Shown in pieces: positions 8,296 through 17,247 of a DNA stretch of 64,000 nt. Every line of letters starts with the position of its first letter. Position 1 is the first letter of the stretch. The position numbers and the translations under genes are program-made. Location of the stretch: NCBI GenBank assembly GCA_934101425.1, contig CAKOQQ010000006.1, positions 29,095-93,094 on the forward strand, read 5' to 3'. The notes beneath the pieces were generated by a model. The model worked only from the letters and a program-made list of their open reading frames with translations, was not told the origin of the DNA and made no database searches. This DNA comes from an uncultured Bacilli bacterium. Its GTDB lineage: Bacteria; Bacillota_I; Bacilli_A; RF39; UBA660.

Positions 8296-9027
8296 AGAAG
8301 AATGCATTTAAAAAAGAAATTTAAAATAAATAATAGTATATTAGTTATTATATTAATAATAGTTGGAATATATATATCGCTTAGAATAATATCAAAAAAA
8401 TTAACACCAATTTTATTTAATTATGCAGAAAATGAAACAAGAAGAGTTGCTAATATAATAGTGAGTAAAGCGGTTAATTCATCTTCATTAAAAGAAATTG
8501 ATGATGATTTTTTTATTATAACTAAAGAAAATGATACTATAAAGTCTATTGACTTTGACCCTGTTAAACTAAATAATTTTATGATAAAAGTAATTGATAA
8601 AATACAAACTAATTTAAAATTACTTGAGTCAGGAGAAATAGATAAAATAGATGTCGATAATAAAGAGTTACTGAAGTATGATAAAAAGAATAGTAAAAAA
8701 GGTGTTTTTTATGAAATACCTATAGGTGTTATATTTAATAATCCATTGTTATCTAATTTGGGGCCTAAAATACCTGTTAAATTTACTTTAATGGGTGAAG
8801 TAATTAGTAATGTGGAAACACAAATAACTAATTATGGTATCAATAATGCTTTATTACAAACTAATATAAATATAAAATTAACAGAAAAAGTATTATTACC
8901 TATAAGTAGTAAAGAAATAAATGTAGAATATAATATTCCTATTTCATTAAAAATGATTCAAGGAGCTATTCCTAATTATTATTTTAATGGTATTGAATCA
9001 AAAAGTATTGTTGTCCCTACAAAATAA
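8293..9027 (+). CDS. yunB: Sporulation protein YunB
   Basis: A 244-residue protein matching the YunB family, a sigma-E-class sporulation protein in Bacillus. It has a single N-terminal membrane helix (~15-35), then AENETRRVANIIVSKAVN (~45-65), a central block PIGVIFNNPLLSNLGPKIPV (~142-161) and the conserved ITNYGINNALL (~180), all features I know from YunB. The domain would lie outside the membrane. Start ATG 8293 is taken because TATAAT sits five bases before it; ATG 8302 is the alternative. yunB and yutD, nine residues apart from their usual cluster in B. subtilis, stay close here with only the DUF4015 gene between. Confidence 0.85.
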   Translation: MRRMHLKKKFKINNSILVIILIIVGIYISLRIISKKLTPILFNYAENETRRVANIIVSKAVNSSSLKEIDDDFFIITKENDTIKSIDFDPVKLNNFMIKVIDKIQTNLKLLESGEIDKIDVDNKELLKYDKKNSKKGVFYEIPIGVIFNNPLLSNLGPKIPVKFTLMGEVISNVETQITNYGINNALLQTNINIKLTEKVLLPISSKEINVEYNIPISLKMIQGAIPNYYFNGIESKSIVVPTK

Positions 9028-9050
9028 TTGTGTTATAATCATTATGGTGA
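9011..9050 (+). promoter_or_regulatory. Promoter and ribosome site for 9055
   Basis: TTGTCC (9011-9016), 17-base spacer, TGTTATAAT with -10 at 9034-9039, then GGTGA (9046-9050) just before ATG 9055. The short-leader module again; the -35 lies inside the end of yunB. Confidence 0.6.
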
Positions 9051-9054
9051 TACT

Positions 9055-10773
9055 ATGGCTAAAAAGAAAAAAAGAAAAATAGTTGTTTGGAAGGTTATTA
9101 TAGCGTTATTAGTTCTTTTTCTGGTGATTTTCTTAGCAATTAAGATTATTGGAGGATTATTCCATAAAGTAAAAGAAATAGTGGATAATGGAGAAGATGC
9201 TTATTTATCTAGTTTAGATAATGAAGTTTTATTATATGATATGGAATATAATGAATCTATAAAATTACCAAGAGGGACTCTTATTAAATTATATAAAAAA
9301 GATGTAGAACAAAAAGACAGTGATGGTAATGTAATAAATACTTATAAAAAGATAGATTATGATAATAATAAGTACTTATTATCTTCCAATTATATTACTA
9401 CTAATAAAGAAGATATAATAAAAGAAAAAGAAATGTATGTTAGAACTCCTGTTACAATTTATAAAGAAAGTGGAAGCGTAGAGATAATATCTCATGCAAA
9501 AAAAGGAGAAAAATTAGATATCGTAGGTTATGATACCATAAATAGTGATGGCTCTGTTAATATGTATAAAGTAAAATATAATAATAATACAGGTTATGTT
9601 TATTCTAAATATTTGCTACAAAGTAGTGAAGAAGCTAATGTATACTATGATTATAATGGAGCGTATGCAATTCATAAATCAAGAGGAAATAGATTTGGTG
9701 GAGGGGATGCTGCTAAATTAGATTATTATCCTTATGAAAAACCTAAATTTAAGGATAATGTTATGCCTGATGAAGTAAGAAGTTTATATGTAAATAGTAC
9801 TATTATTAGTAATATAGATGCTTATATAAAGTTAGCAAAAGAAAGTAATATAAATGCCTTTGTTGTGGATATTAAGGAAAATACTACTCCAGCATATCCA
9901 GCTAAAGCAATGGAAAAATATTCTAAAACTAATTATGAAAAAGCAGTTAATACTTATGATAATTATAAAGCTGCTATACAAAAACTTAAAGATAATGGAT
10001 TTTATGTTATTGGTAGAATAGTTGTATTTAAAGATAGTTATTATGCTAACGATAATCCTGAAAATGTTATTTCATCAAAAAGTACAGGAAAACCATATTC
10101 TTTATCTAAATCATATTGGCCAAGTGCATATTCTCGTCATGTATGGGAATTTAATGTAGCACTTGCAAAAGAAGCAGTAGAAGAAATGGGATTTAATGAA
10201 ATTCAATTTGATTATGTAAGATTTCCTGATAGAATAGGTTCAATAGAATCTAAGCTAGATATGAAAAATACATATAATGAAGATAAAGCTCAAGCATTAC
10301 AAGGTTTCTTATTTTATGCATGTGATGAAATTCATAAATTAGGAGCTTATGTATCTGTAGATGTATTTGGTGAAAGTGCTAATACTTATGTAGCTGCTTA
10401 TGGCCAATATTGGAGTGCTATTTCAAATATTGTAGATGTTATAAGTGGTATGCCTTATCCAGATCACTTTGCCAAGGGTGAATATGGAATATCTATCCCA
10501 TGGGAAAAACCATATGAATTATTAAGTGCTTGGGGAAGTAGTGTAGCCAAAAGACAAGCTGAAGCACCAACTCCAGCAGTAGTAAGAACATGGATACAAA
10601 CATATAATGCAATAAGAAGTCCATATATTACTTACGATGCAGATATGATAGCTAAACAAATACAAGGATTATATAGTGCAGGATTAACTGGTGGATATAT
10701 GACTTGGAATGGTACTTCTTCATTAGCTAAATATACAGAAGTAAAAGAAGCCTTTAAAAGGAGTTATAAATAA
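9055..10773 (+). CDS. Membrane-anchored putative glycoside hydrolase (DUF4015) with SH3-like N-part
   Basis: A 572-residue protein. After a basic stretch (KKKKRK) a membrane helix spans ~10-32, so the bulk is outside. Two SH3-like segments follow (~50-115 and ~125-190, with GYVYSKYLL), then the DUF4015 TIM-barrel-type domain from ~235. Recognisable parts are NAFVVDIKEN (~275), VIGRIVVFKD (~325), EIQFDYVRFPD (~385) and VDVFGESAN (~435). The Asp/Glu in these motifs are the presumed active-site residues of this GH13-related family. The target is presumably a cell-wall or surface glycan; substrate is not known. ATG 9055 is chosen by GGTGA spacing; an upstream start would overlap the promoter. Confidence 0.8.
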   Translation: MAKKKKRKIVVWKVIIALLVLFLVIFLAIKIIGGLFHKVKEIVDNGEDAYLSSLDNEVLLYDMEYNESIKLPRGTLIKLYKKDVEQKDSDGNVINTYKKIDYDNNKYLLSSNYITTNKEDIIKEKEMYVRTPVTIYKESGSVEIISHAKKGEKLDIVGYDTINSDGSVNMYKVKYNNNTGYVYSKYLLQSSEEANVYYDYNGAYAIHKSRGNRFGGGDAAKLDYYPYEKPKFKDNVMPDEVRSLYVNSTIISNIDAYIKLAKESNINAFVVDIKENTTPAYPAKAMEKYSKTNYEKAVNTYDNYKAAIQKLKDNGFYVIGRIVVFKDSYYANDNPENVISSKSTGKPYSLSKSYWPSAYSRHVWEFNVALAKEAVEEMGFNEIQFDYVRFPDRIGSIESKLDMKNTYNEDKAQALQGFLFYACDEIHKLGAYVSVDVFGESANTYVAAYGQYWSAISNIVDVISGMPYPDHFAKGEYGISIPWEKPYELLSAWGSSVAKRQAEAPTPAVVRTWIQTYNAIRSPYITYDADMIAKQIQGLYSAGLTGGYMTWNGTSSLAKYTEVKEAFKRSYK

Positions 10774-11051
10774 TGAAAACTATTAAAATAAATGGAACTT
10801 TATATACTTTAGAAAGAAATTATAAAGATGGTTTTGACTTAACTGAAGTAGAAAATAAATTAACTGATTATTTTGATGGATATGACTATATATTTGGTGA
10901 CTGGTCATATGGTAAATTAAGATTAAAAGGATTCATGGAAGAAAAAAAATCTAATAAAATAAACAATATAAAGTTTATTGATGATTATATAAAAAAATAC
11001 TGTTCATATGAATGCAAATATTTCTTATTGAAGAAAGTAAATAAAGAATGA
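10773..11051 (+). CDS. yutD: YutD-like protein (DUF1027)
   Basis: A 92-residue protein with the YutD pattern: INGTLYTLERNYKDGFD at the N-terminus, YDYIFGDWSYGKLRLKGF in the middle (~38-55), and DDYIKKYCSYECKYFLLKK at the end, with the paired Cys. Function in the cell is not established for the family. Its ATG overlaps the TAA of the hydrolase gene by one base (TAATG), and AAAAGGAG precedes, so the two genes are cotranscribed and translationally coupled. In B. subtilis yutD lies near yunB, in agreement with the context. Confidence 0.85.
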   Translation: MKTIKINGTLYTLERNYKDGFDLTEVENKLTDYFDGYDYIFGDWSYGKLRLKGFMEEKKSNKINNIKFIDDYIKKYCSYECKYFLLKKVNKE

Positions 11052-11073
11052 TTTTGTTCGCCTTTACTTTTTT
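11034..11073 (+). terminator. Probable terminator after yutD
   Basis: Arms AAAGTAAA (11034-11041) / TTTACTTT (11063-11070) around the stop codon, with six T at the 3' end. The loop is long, so only moderate confidence. Confidence 0.5.
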
Positions 11074-11087
11074 AAAAAAATAAAAAA

Positions 11088-11200
11088 ATTAAAATATTGC
11101 TTTTATTAAAATGACAAAAAGTAATATTTTCAAAAAAACTAAAATTATTAAAAATAGAGTTTGCCTTTGAAAATAAAAGGGAAACTCTATTTTTAATATA
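11088..11200 (+). other. Intergenic hairpins between yutD and nrdD
   Basis: The ~310 bases before nrdD hold no gene. There are two hairpins: AAAATATTGCTTTT with an almost complementary arm ending AGTAATATTTT (~11090-11130), and a strong one with 13-bp outer arms AAAAATAGAGTTT / AAACTCTATTTTT and an inner CCTTT / AAAGG (~11149-11197). The second ends in T and could terminate either strand. I see no known riboswitch motif or clear NrdR box. Confidence 0.45.
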
Positions 11201-11300
11201 AATGTAAATTAACAAAAATTAGAAAAACCTTATTTTATAAGGACTTGTAAAAATAAGAAAATGAAAAAAATACTTTATTCTAAAAAACGAACAAAATCTA

Positions 11301-11329
11301 TTGACAATAATCATATTAGAATTTATAAT
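11301..11329 (+). promoter_or_regulatory. Consensus promoter of nrdD operon
   Basis: TTGACA (11301-11306), 17-base spacer, TATAAT (11324-11329): a perfect sigma-A promoter, 31 bases before the nrdD start. Confidence 0.85.
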
Positions 11330-11360
11330 TAAGTTGTAAATAGATGTTAGAGAGGTCATT

Positions 11361-13667
11361 ATGGTAGAGTTAAAAGATAAGGTTTTAGCCTTAAAAGTTA
11401 TTAAAAGAAAAGGGAAAAAAGTCGATTTTGATGGTGCAAAGATTGCAGTTGCCATAAAAAAAGGTTTTGATAGTATTTGTGTAGAAGACGAAGTAAATAA
11501 ATATGATGAAAAAGATATTCAAAAAGTTTATAAAGGCGTAATTAAAAGAATTGAAAAAGAATACGCTAATGAAGATAAAATAAAGATTGAAACTATTCAA
11601 GATATGATAGAAGATGAATTACAAAAACAAGAATACACAGATGTATATAAATCATTTTCTGAATATAGAGAAAGAAGAGCTCAATCAAGAGAATTATTTA
11701 GTTCTGAAGAAAAAATGCATAAGTTTTTAAAAACTATCGAAGGATTAGGATTAAAATCAGCTCACGAAGAAGATACAAAAAGAGAAAATGCTAATGTAGA
11801 TGGTGATACAGCAATGGGAACAATGCTACAATATGGTAGTACTGTTTCAAAAGAATTTGCTAAAGCATACTTAATGAAGAAAAAATTTAGTGAAGCCCAT
11901 GATAATGGTGATATTCATATTCATGATATGGATTTCTTACCAATGGGTACTACTACTTGTATGCAAATTGATTTAAATAAATTATTTAAAAATGGTTTTT
12001 CTACAGGACATGGTCATTTAAGAGAACCTAATGATATAATGTCATATTCAGCACTTGCAGCAATTGCCATTCAATCAAATCAAAATGATCAACATGGTGG
12101 ACAAAGTATACCTGCATTTGACTATTATATGGCACCTGGTGTTATAAAAACATTTAGAAAACAATTTAAACAAATGATAGCTGATTTACTTGATTATTCT
12201 GGATTTATTAATTTTGTTAATATGAATGCTATTGTAAAAGAAATTGATAAATTAGATAGTATTGATGTAGATTTATCTAAATTTGATGATTTTGCAAAAG
12301 GATCTGAAGAAGTAGAAAAAATATTTAGAGTATCATATGAAAAAGCTTATCAAAAAACAAATAGAATTACTTATCAAGCAATGGAAGCATTTATTCATAA
12401 TTTAAATACAATGCATTCTAGAGCTGGAGCTCAAGTACCATTTTCTTCTATAAATTTTGGTACTGATACATCAAGCGAAGGAAGAATGGTTATTGAAAAT
12501 TACTTACTTGCTGCTGAAGCTGGTTTAGGTAGAAGTGAAACTCCTATATTCCCAATTTCAATTTTTAAAGTAAAAGAAGGAGTTAACTATAATAAGGAAG
12601 ACAAAAACTATGATTTATTTAAATTAGCTTGTCGTGTTTCCGCTAAAAGATTATTTCCAAATTTCTCATTTATAGATGCTCCATTTAATATAACTTATTA
12701 TAAAGAAGGAGATTATACTACAGAAGTAGGATATATGGGATGTCGTACTAGAGTGCTTGGAAATGTAGTGGATCCTGATAAATGTGTAACTCCAGGTCGT
12801 GGTAACTTATCATTTACATCAGTTAACTTACCTCGTTTGGGATTAAAGTACGGAATAGTAGGTAAAGAAAAAAGAGAAAAAGCTGATATGAAAAGTTTTT
12901 ATGAAGATTTAGGAAATCTAATGGATTTAGTTAAAGATCAATTACTTGAAAGATTTGAAATTCAATGTAGTAAACATACATATAACTTCCCATTCTTACT
13001 TGGTGAAGGGGTATGGATTGATAGTGAAAAAGTTAAACCTACTGATAGACTTAGAAAAGTATTAAAACATGGTACATTAAGTATTGGTTTTATAGGCCTT
13101 GCAGAATGTTTAAAAGCTTTAACTGGTAAACATCACGGAGAAAGTGAAGAAAGTCAAAAATTAGGATTAGAAATAATTGGCTTTATGAGAAAAAAGTGTG
13201 ATGAATACGCAAAACAATATAATTTAAACTTTACTTGCTTAGCAACACCAGCAGAAGGATTATCTGGTAGATTTGTAAATATTGATAAAGCAATATATGG
13301 AAGTATAAAAGGAGTAACTGATAGAGCTTATTATACTAACTCATTCCATGTTCCAGTATATTATAATATTTCTATCGCTAAAAAATTAGGTATAGAAGGT
13401 CCATATCATGCACTTACAAATGCTGGACATATTTCTTATATAGAAATAGATGGTGATCCATCTGAAAATGTAGAAGCATTTGAAAAAATAGTTAGAATTA
13501 TGAAAGAAAGTGGAATTGGTTATGGAGCTATAAACCATCCAGTAGATAGAGATCCGGTATGTGGTTATGTTGGAGTTATCGGTGATGTTTGTCCTGGCTG
13601 TGGCAGAAAAGAAGGCGAAGGATTAACTGTTGAAAGATTAAAATCTTTAGATATATGTTGTAAATAG
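11361..13667 (+). CDS. nrdD: Anaerobic ribonucleoside-triphosphate reductase, main part (lacks glycyl loop)
   Basis: A 768-residue class III ribonucleotide reductase, which reduces NTPs to dNTPs without oxygen. An ATP-cone regulatory domain occupies ~1-100, then the ten-stranded barrel (GDIHIHDMDFLPMGTT, QNDQHGGQSIPAFD, NTMHSRAGAQVPFSS). Near the end is the zinc site VCGYVGVIGD..CPGC. The protein then stops at TAG 13665-13667. In the family as I know it the glycyl-radical segment (RITGYL or RVCGYL type) follows on the same chain; here it is on the next ORF, in the same frame. Alone, this chain should be inactive. AGAGG precedes the ATG. The operon continues with the 13677 ORF and nrdG. Confidence 0.95.
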   Translation: MVELKDKVLALKVIKRKGKKVDFDGAKIAVAIKKGFDSICVEDEVNKYDEKDIQKVYKGVIKRIEKEYANEDKIKIETIQDMIEDELQKQEYTDVYKSFSEYRERRAQSRELFSSEEKMHKFLKTIEGLGLKSAHEEDTKRENANVDGDTAMGTMLQYGSTVSKEFAKAYLMKKKFSEAHDNGDIHIHDMDFLPMGTTTCMQIDLNKLFKNGFSTGHGHLREPNDIMSYSALAAIAIQSNQNDQHGGQSIPAFDYYMAPGVIKTFRKQFKQMIADLLDYSGFINFVNMNAIVKEIDKLDSIDVDLSKFDDFAKGSEEVEKIFRVSYEKAYQKTNRITYQAMEAFIHNLNTMHSRAGAQVPFSSINFGTDTSSEGRMVIENYLLAAEAGLGRSETPIFPISIFKVKEGVNYNKEDKNYDLFKLACRVSAKRLFPNFSFIDAPFNITYYKEGDYTTEVGYMGCRTRVLGNVVDPDKCVTPGRGNLSFTSVNLPRLGLKYGIVGKEKREKADMKSFYEDLGNLMDLVKDQLLERFEIQCSKHTYNFPFLLGEGVWIDSEKVKPTDRLRKVLKHGTLSIGFIGLAECLKALTGKHHGESEESQKLGLEIIGFMRKKCDEYAKQYNLNFTCLATPAEGLSGRFVNIDKAIYGSIKGVTDRAYYTNSFHVPVYYNISIAKKLGIEGPYHALTNAGHISYIEIDGDPSENVEAFEKIVRIMKESGIGYGAINHPVDRDPVCGYVGVIGDVCPGCGRKEGEGLTVERLKSLDICCK

Positions 13668-13676
13668 GAGGAAATT

Positions 13677-13844
13677 ATGAAAAATATCGAAGAAAAAATT
13701 GAAGAAAAACAAGAAAAAAAAGTTGGCGAAGGAGTTAAATTCGAAAGAATTAGAAGAATCACTGGTTATTTAGTTGGTACAGTAGACCGTTTTAATAATG
13801 CTAAACAAGCTGAAGTAAAAGATAGAGTAAAACATAGTGCTTAA
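13677..13844 (+). CDS. Separate glycyl-radical C-terminal segment of NrdD (55 aa)
   Basis: A 55-residue ORF starting at ATG 13677 behind a perfect AGGAGG that overlaps the nrdD stop codon. After a charged Glu/Lys stretch (residues 4-19), it reads KFERIRRITGYLVGTVDRFN and ends in KDRVKH, which is the C-terminal glycyl-radical loop of NrdD; the Gly in TGYL is the expected radical site. It lies in the same frame as nrdD, separated by one TAG and three codons. So it is made either by re-initiation as a separate subunit or by readthrough. The strong ribosome site favours re-initiation. Its last eight bases overlap the nrdG start, implying coupling. Confidence 0.85.
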   Translation: MKNIEEKIEEKQEKKVGEGVKFERIRRITGYLVGTVDRFNNAKQAEVKDRVKHSA

Positions 13845-14400
13845 GATAAGACTTGCAGCCCCTTTACAAAGTGATAGTATTTTAGATGGAGAAGGCATTA
13901 GAACAATTGTCTGGACACAAGGTTGTGCTCACAATTGTCCTTTCTGCCATAATCCAGAAACACATTCATTTAAAGGTGGATATTTAGAAGATATTGAAAC
14001 TTTAAAAAAACAGTTTAAAGAATTAAAAGGACAAACTGGTATAACATTTTCTGGTGGAGATCCTATGTTTCAACCAAAAGAATGTGCTGTGCTCGCCAAT
14101 TATGCAAAAAGTATTGGATTAGATGTATGGTGTTATACAGGTTTTACTTTTGAAGAATTACTCGATATGGCTAAAAAGAATAAAGATATTATAGATTTTC
14201 TAAATAACATAGATATATTAGTAGATGGTAAATTTATGATTGAACTTAAAAGTTATGATGTAATTTTTAGAGGTTCAACTAATCAAAGGATTATTGATGT
14301 TAAAGAAAGCTTGAAATCTTCTTCTATAGTTTTAGCAGAAAAATATATTAAAGAAAATAAAAGTACTAATTTTAGACATCAAGATAATATTTACGTATAA
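13837..14400 (+). CDS. nrdG: Anaerobic ribonucleotide reductase activating protein
   Basis: A 187-residue radical SAM enzyme that uses S-adenosylmethionine and a 4Fe-4S cluster to generate the glycyl radical on NrdD. The cluster motif is CAHNCPFCH (~31-39, CxxxCxxC) and the SAM-binding TFSGGDPMFQ follows at ~69. The start is GTG at 13837, overlapping the end of the 55-residue glycyl ORF by eight bases; LeuLysIleArgLeuAla follows directly, as expected for the family's N-terminus. Here its substrate would be the small separate glycyl-loop protein (inferred). The transcript ends at a terminator right after the stop. Confidence 0.95.
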   Translation: MLKIRLAAPLQSDSILDGEGIRTIVWTQGCAHNCPFCHNPETHSFKGGYLEDIETLKKQFKELKGQTGITFSGGDPMFQPKECAVLANYAKSIGLDVWCYTGFTFEELLDMAKKNKDIIDFLNNIDILVDGKFMIELKSYDVIFRGSTNQRIIDVKESLKSSSIVLAEKYIKENKSTNFRHQDNIYV

Positions 14401-14423
14401 GGACACATTTTGTGTCTTTTTTG
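14399..14423 (+). terminator. Intrinsic terminator after nrdG
   Basis: Stem AAGGACACA / TGTGTCTTTT with a three-base loop and a run of T (14417-14422). Confidence 0.75.
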
Positions 14424-14452
14424 TTGAAATTAAATAGTTTTTAAGGTAAAAT
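14424..14452 (+). promoter_or_regulatory. Promoter of 14468 pilin-pgk operon
   Basis: TTGAAA (14424-14429), 17-base spacer, TAAAAT (14447-14452), followed by GGTGAT and ATG 14468. The -35 starts directly after the nrdG terminator. Confidence 0.6.
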
Positions 14453-14467
14453 TAAGATGGTGATAGT

Positions 14468-14836
14468 ATGAAAAGTAGAAAAGGATTTACACTTATTGAG
14501 TTAGTAGCTGTAGTAACTTTTGTTGCAATAATAGGTACAGTAGTTGCAATAAATATAACTAATCAAGTGAAAAAACAAGAAGAAAAAAATTATGATAGAT
14601 ATTTAGAAATAATTACATCAGCAACAGAACTTTATGTTGAACAACATAGAAATAGATATGTTACTTTGAATGAAGAAGGTAGTAGCATATATATTTCAAT
14701 AAGTGAACTTATAAGTGCAAATATGATAGATGAAACACTAACAAATCCTAAAACTAATAATTATGTAAGTAAATCTGGTCGTGTAAAAGTAACTGTAAGA
14801 AGTGATAAAACATTAGAATATATAGTGGAGGAATAA
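14468..14836 (+). CDS. Small prepilin-like protein upstream of pgk
   Basis: A 122-residue protein beginning MKSRKGFTLIELVAVV: a type IV prepilin leader with cleavage after Gly and Glu at +5, and a hydrophobic helix to ~28. The rest is a small mixed domain without Cys. It differs from the three large cassette pilins and lacks their leader ORF. It is the first gene of an operon; the ribosome site of pgk (GGAGG) lies in its last codons and only one base separates the genes. Its partner machinery is not in the window. The pilin-fold call rests on the N-terminus. Confidence 0.7.
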   Translation: MKSRKGFTLIELVAVVTFVAIIGTVVAINITNQVKKQEEKNYDRYLEIITSATELYVEQHRNRYVTLNEEGSSIYISISELISANMIDETLTNPKTNNYVSKSGRVKVTVRSDKTLEYIVEE

Positions 14837-14837
14837 T

Positions 14838-16010
14838 ATGAAAAAAACAATAAGAGATTATGATTTAAATGGAAAAAAAGTGATAATAAGAGTAGATTTT
14901 AATGTGCCTATAAAAGATGGTGTTATAAAAGATGATAATAGAATAAGAGAATCTTTAAAAACTATTAACTATGCAATAGATAATAATGCTAAAGTAATTC
15001 TTTTAAGCCATTTAGGTAGAGTAAAAGAAGAAAGTGATTTAGCTAAAAATGATTTAGCCCCAGTAGCAAAAAGACTTAGTGAGTTATTAGGAAAAGAAGT
15101 TATATTTTCTCCTACTACAAGAGATTTAGAAAAATATGTAGATAATATGAAAGAAAAAGATGTTCTTTTAGTACAAAACACTAGATATGAAGACTTAGAT
15201 GGTAAGAAGGAAAGCTCAAACGATAAAGAATTAGCTAGTTATTGGGCTAGTTTAGGAGAAATTTTTATAAATGATGCCTTTGGAACTTCTCATAGAGCAC
15301 ATGCATCTAATGTTGGTATCGCTAGTATACTTCCAAATGGTATAGGGTTTTTAGTAGAAAAAGAATTAAAAGAACTGGATTTAACTAATATAGAAAGACC
15401 ATTTACAGTAATTTTAGGTGGATCTAAAGTAAGTGATAAAATAGGTGTTATTGAAAATTTAGTAAATATAGCAGATTATATACTAATAGGTGGAGGTATG
15501 GCATATACTTTCTTATCAGCAGCAGGATTTAATATAGGTTCATCACTTTTAGATAGTGAAAATATTGAATTTTGTAAGAGTATGTTAGGTAAATACCCTG
15601 ATAAAATAATATTACCTACTGATAGTATTGTAACTAAAGAAGTAAGTGAAAATAGTCCGTATATGGAAAAATATATAACTGATTTTGATAATGATGATAT
15701 TGGAGTTGATATTGGTCACTCTACAGTAAAATTATTTAAAGAAACTTTAGTTAATTCTAAAACTGTTATATGGAATGGACCAGTTGGAATATTTGAAATG
15801 GATAATTTTTCAAAAGGTACTAAAGAATTATTAGAAATTTTGAGTAAATTAGACGCAAAAGTTATAATTGGTGGTGGAGACACAGCATCAGCGGCAATTA
15901 ACTTTGGATATAAAGATGCATTTAGTCATATATCTACTGGTGGTGGAGCATCATTAGAATTATTAGAAGGTAAAAAATTACCTGGTATAGAATCTATTTT
16001 AGAAAAGTAG
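14838..16010 (+). CDS. pgk: Phosphoglycerate kinase
   Basis: A 390-residue glycolytic enzyme transferring phosphate from 1,3-bisphosphoglycerate to ADP. Family marks: VIIRVDFNVP (~15-24), LLSHLGRVKE (~55), NDAFGTSHRAHAS (~146), LGGSKVSDKIG (~194), and the nucleotide loop IIGGGDTASA (~343). Length is normal. It is followed by a glycosyltransferase and tpiA in what looks like one operon; gap and eno are not here, while gpmI is at 48425. Confidence 0.97.
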   Translation: MKKTIRDYDLNGKKVIIRVDFNVPIKDGVIKDDNRIRESLKTINYAIDNNAKVILLSHLGRVKEESDLAKNDLAPVAKRLSELLGKEVIFSPTTRDLEKYVDNMKEKDVLLVQNTRYEDLDGKKESSNDKELASYWASLGEIFINDAFGTSHRAHASNVGIASILPNGIGFLVEKELKELDLTNIERPFTVILGGSKVSDKIGVIENLVNIADYILIGGGMAYTFLSAAGFNIGSSLLDSENIEFCKSMLGKYPDKIILPTDSIVTKEVSENSPYMEKYITDFDNDDIGVDIGHSTVKLFKETLVNSKTVIWNGPVGIFEMDNFSKGTKELLEILSKLDAKVIIGGGDTASAAINFGYKDAFSHISTGGGASLELLEGKKLPGIESILEK

Positions 16011-16017
16011 TGATAAT

Positions 16018-17247
16018 ATGAGAATAGGAATATTTAGTGACACATATACACCATTTATAAATGGTGTGTCTACTAGTATTGTTTGTTTAAAAAAAGCTTT
16101 AGAGAAAAAAGGCCATGAAGTATATGTTGTAACTGTTAATAATGAAAAAATGGGTTATAGCTATGACGAAAAAGAAAGAGTTATGAGAATTCCTGCACTT
16201 AAAGCAGGAATTTATGACTATAGATTATCAATGATATACTCATTTAAAGCTAAAAAGAAAATAAAAGAATTAAATTTGGATGTAATTCATTCACAAACCG
16301 AATTTGGTATAGGTACATTTGCAAGATTAGTAGCAATGGAACTTGATATACCAATAGTTCATACATATCATACTTTATATGAAGAATACTTAAATTCTCT
16401 TACTAAAAATAAAATAAAGTATATGGTAAATGGTTTTGTAGAATATTTAGCTGAATATTATTGTGATTCCTCTATAGGAGAATTAATTGTACCTACAGCT
16501 AAGACAAAAGAAATATTTAAGAAACAATACAAATTTAAAAGAGAGGTACATGTTATACCTAATGGAATAGACTTAGATAAATTTAGTATAGAAAATATAA
16601 ATAAAAAAGAATTAGAAAAAATAAAAAAACAATATGGTATAAAAGATACTGATTTTGTAATAATGTATGTTGGTAGATTAGGACCTGAAAAGAACATTCC
16701 TTTTTTAGCGAGAGCACAAAAACAAATAGTAAAAAAACATAAAAATTGTAAACTAGTTATAGTAGGTGAAGGACCTATGAAAAATGAACTTGAAAAAATT
16801 ACATCTTCAATTAGAGAAAATGTTATTTTTACAGGTAAAATACCTCAATCAGATATTCAATATTATTATAGATTAGCGGATGTATTTGCAACAGCGTCAA
16901 AGTTTGAAACTCAAGGACTTACTGTAATAGAAGCTTTAGCATCAGGAGTATGTGCATTATGTATTTTAGATGATAGTTTTAAAGATGCACTTATAGATAA
17001 TGTGAATGGTAATTTCTTTGAAACTGAAAAAGGATATGTAGATTTAGTCGATAAATTAATGACTGATGAAAAACTATTAAATAAATATAAGAAAAACGCA
17101 ATTAAAACCGCTAATGAACATTCATATCTAACATTTGGAGACAAAGTGTTAGAAGTATATGAATTAGCAATTAAAAATAATAAAGAAAAAACTACTAGAT
17201 ATATGGATAGATTTAAGAAAACAGTAAAAGGAGTTCTAAAAAAATGA
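16018..17247 (+). CDS. Glycosyltransferase family 4, diacylglycerol glucosyltransferase type
   Basis: A 409-residue GT4 enzyme with a GT-B fold. The N-terminal MRIGIFSDTYTPFINGVSTS is typical of the 1,2-diacylglycerol 3-glucosyltransferase group, which makes membrane glycolipid anchors from UDP-glucose. The C-terminal nucleotide-sugar half has YVGRLGPEKN (~220), VGEGPMKNELE (~250) and the E-x7-E motif in FETQGLTVIEALASG (~300). The first seven bases after pgk hold no stop structure, and tpiA starts within its stop codon, so it belongs to the pgk operon. Substrate is inferred from the N-terminal pattern; another GT4 lipid or polysaccharide role is possible. Confidence 0.8.
   Translation: MRIGIFSDTYTPFINGVSTSIVCLKKALEKKGHEVYVVTVNNEKMGYSYDEKERVMRIPALKAGIYDYRLSMIYSFKAKKKIKELNLDVIHSQTEFGIGTFARLVAMELDIPIVHTYHTLYEEYLNSLTKNKIKYMVNGFVEYLAEYYCDSSIGELIVPTAKTKEIFKKQYKFKREVHVIPNGIDLDKFSIENINKKELEKIKKQYGIKDTDFVIMYVGRLGPEKNIPFLARAQKQIVKKHKNCKLVIVGEGPMKNELEKITSSIRENVIFTGKIPQSDIQYYYRLADVFATASKFETQGLTVIEALASGVCALCILDDSFKDALIDNVNGNFFETEKGYVDLVDKLMTDEKLLNKYKKNAIKTANEHSYLTFGDKVLEVYELAIKNNKEKTTRYMDRFKKTVKGVLKK

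Noticed and set aside
11149..11197. Strong hairpin before nrdD as a riboswitch
   Set aside because: It lies upstream of the consensus nrdD promoter (11301-11329), so it is not in the nrdD mRNA.
13665..13667. TAG inside nrdD as a simple sequencing error or pyrrolysine codon
   Set aside because: A perfect AGGAGG and ATG follow at the right distance, and a charged linker not found in ordinary NrdD separates the parts, so a split gene fits better. An error cannot be wholly excluded from one sequence.
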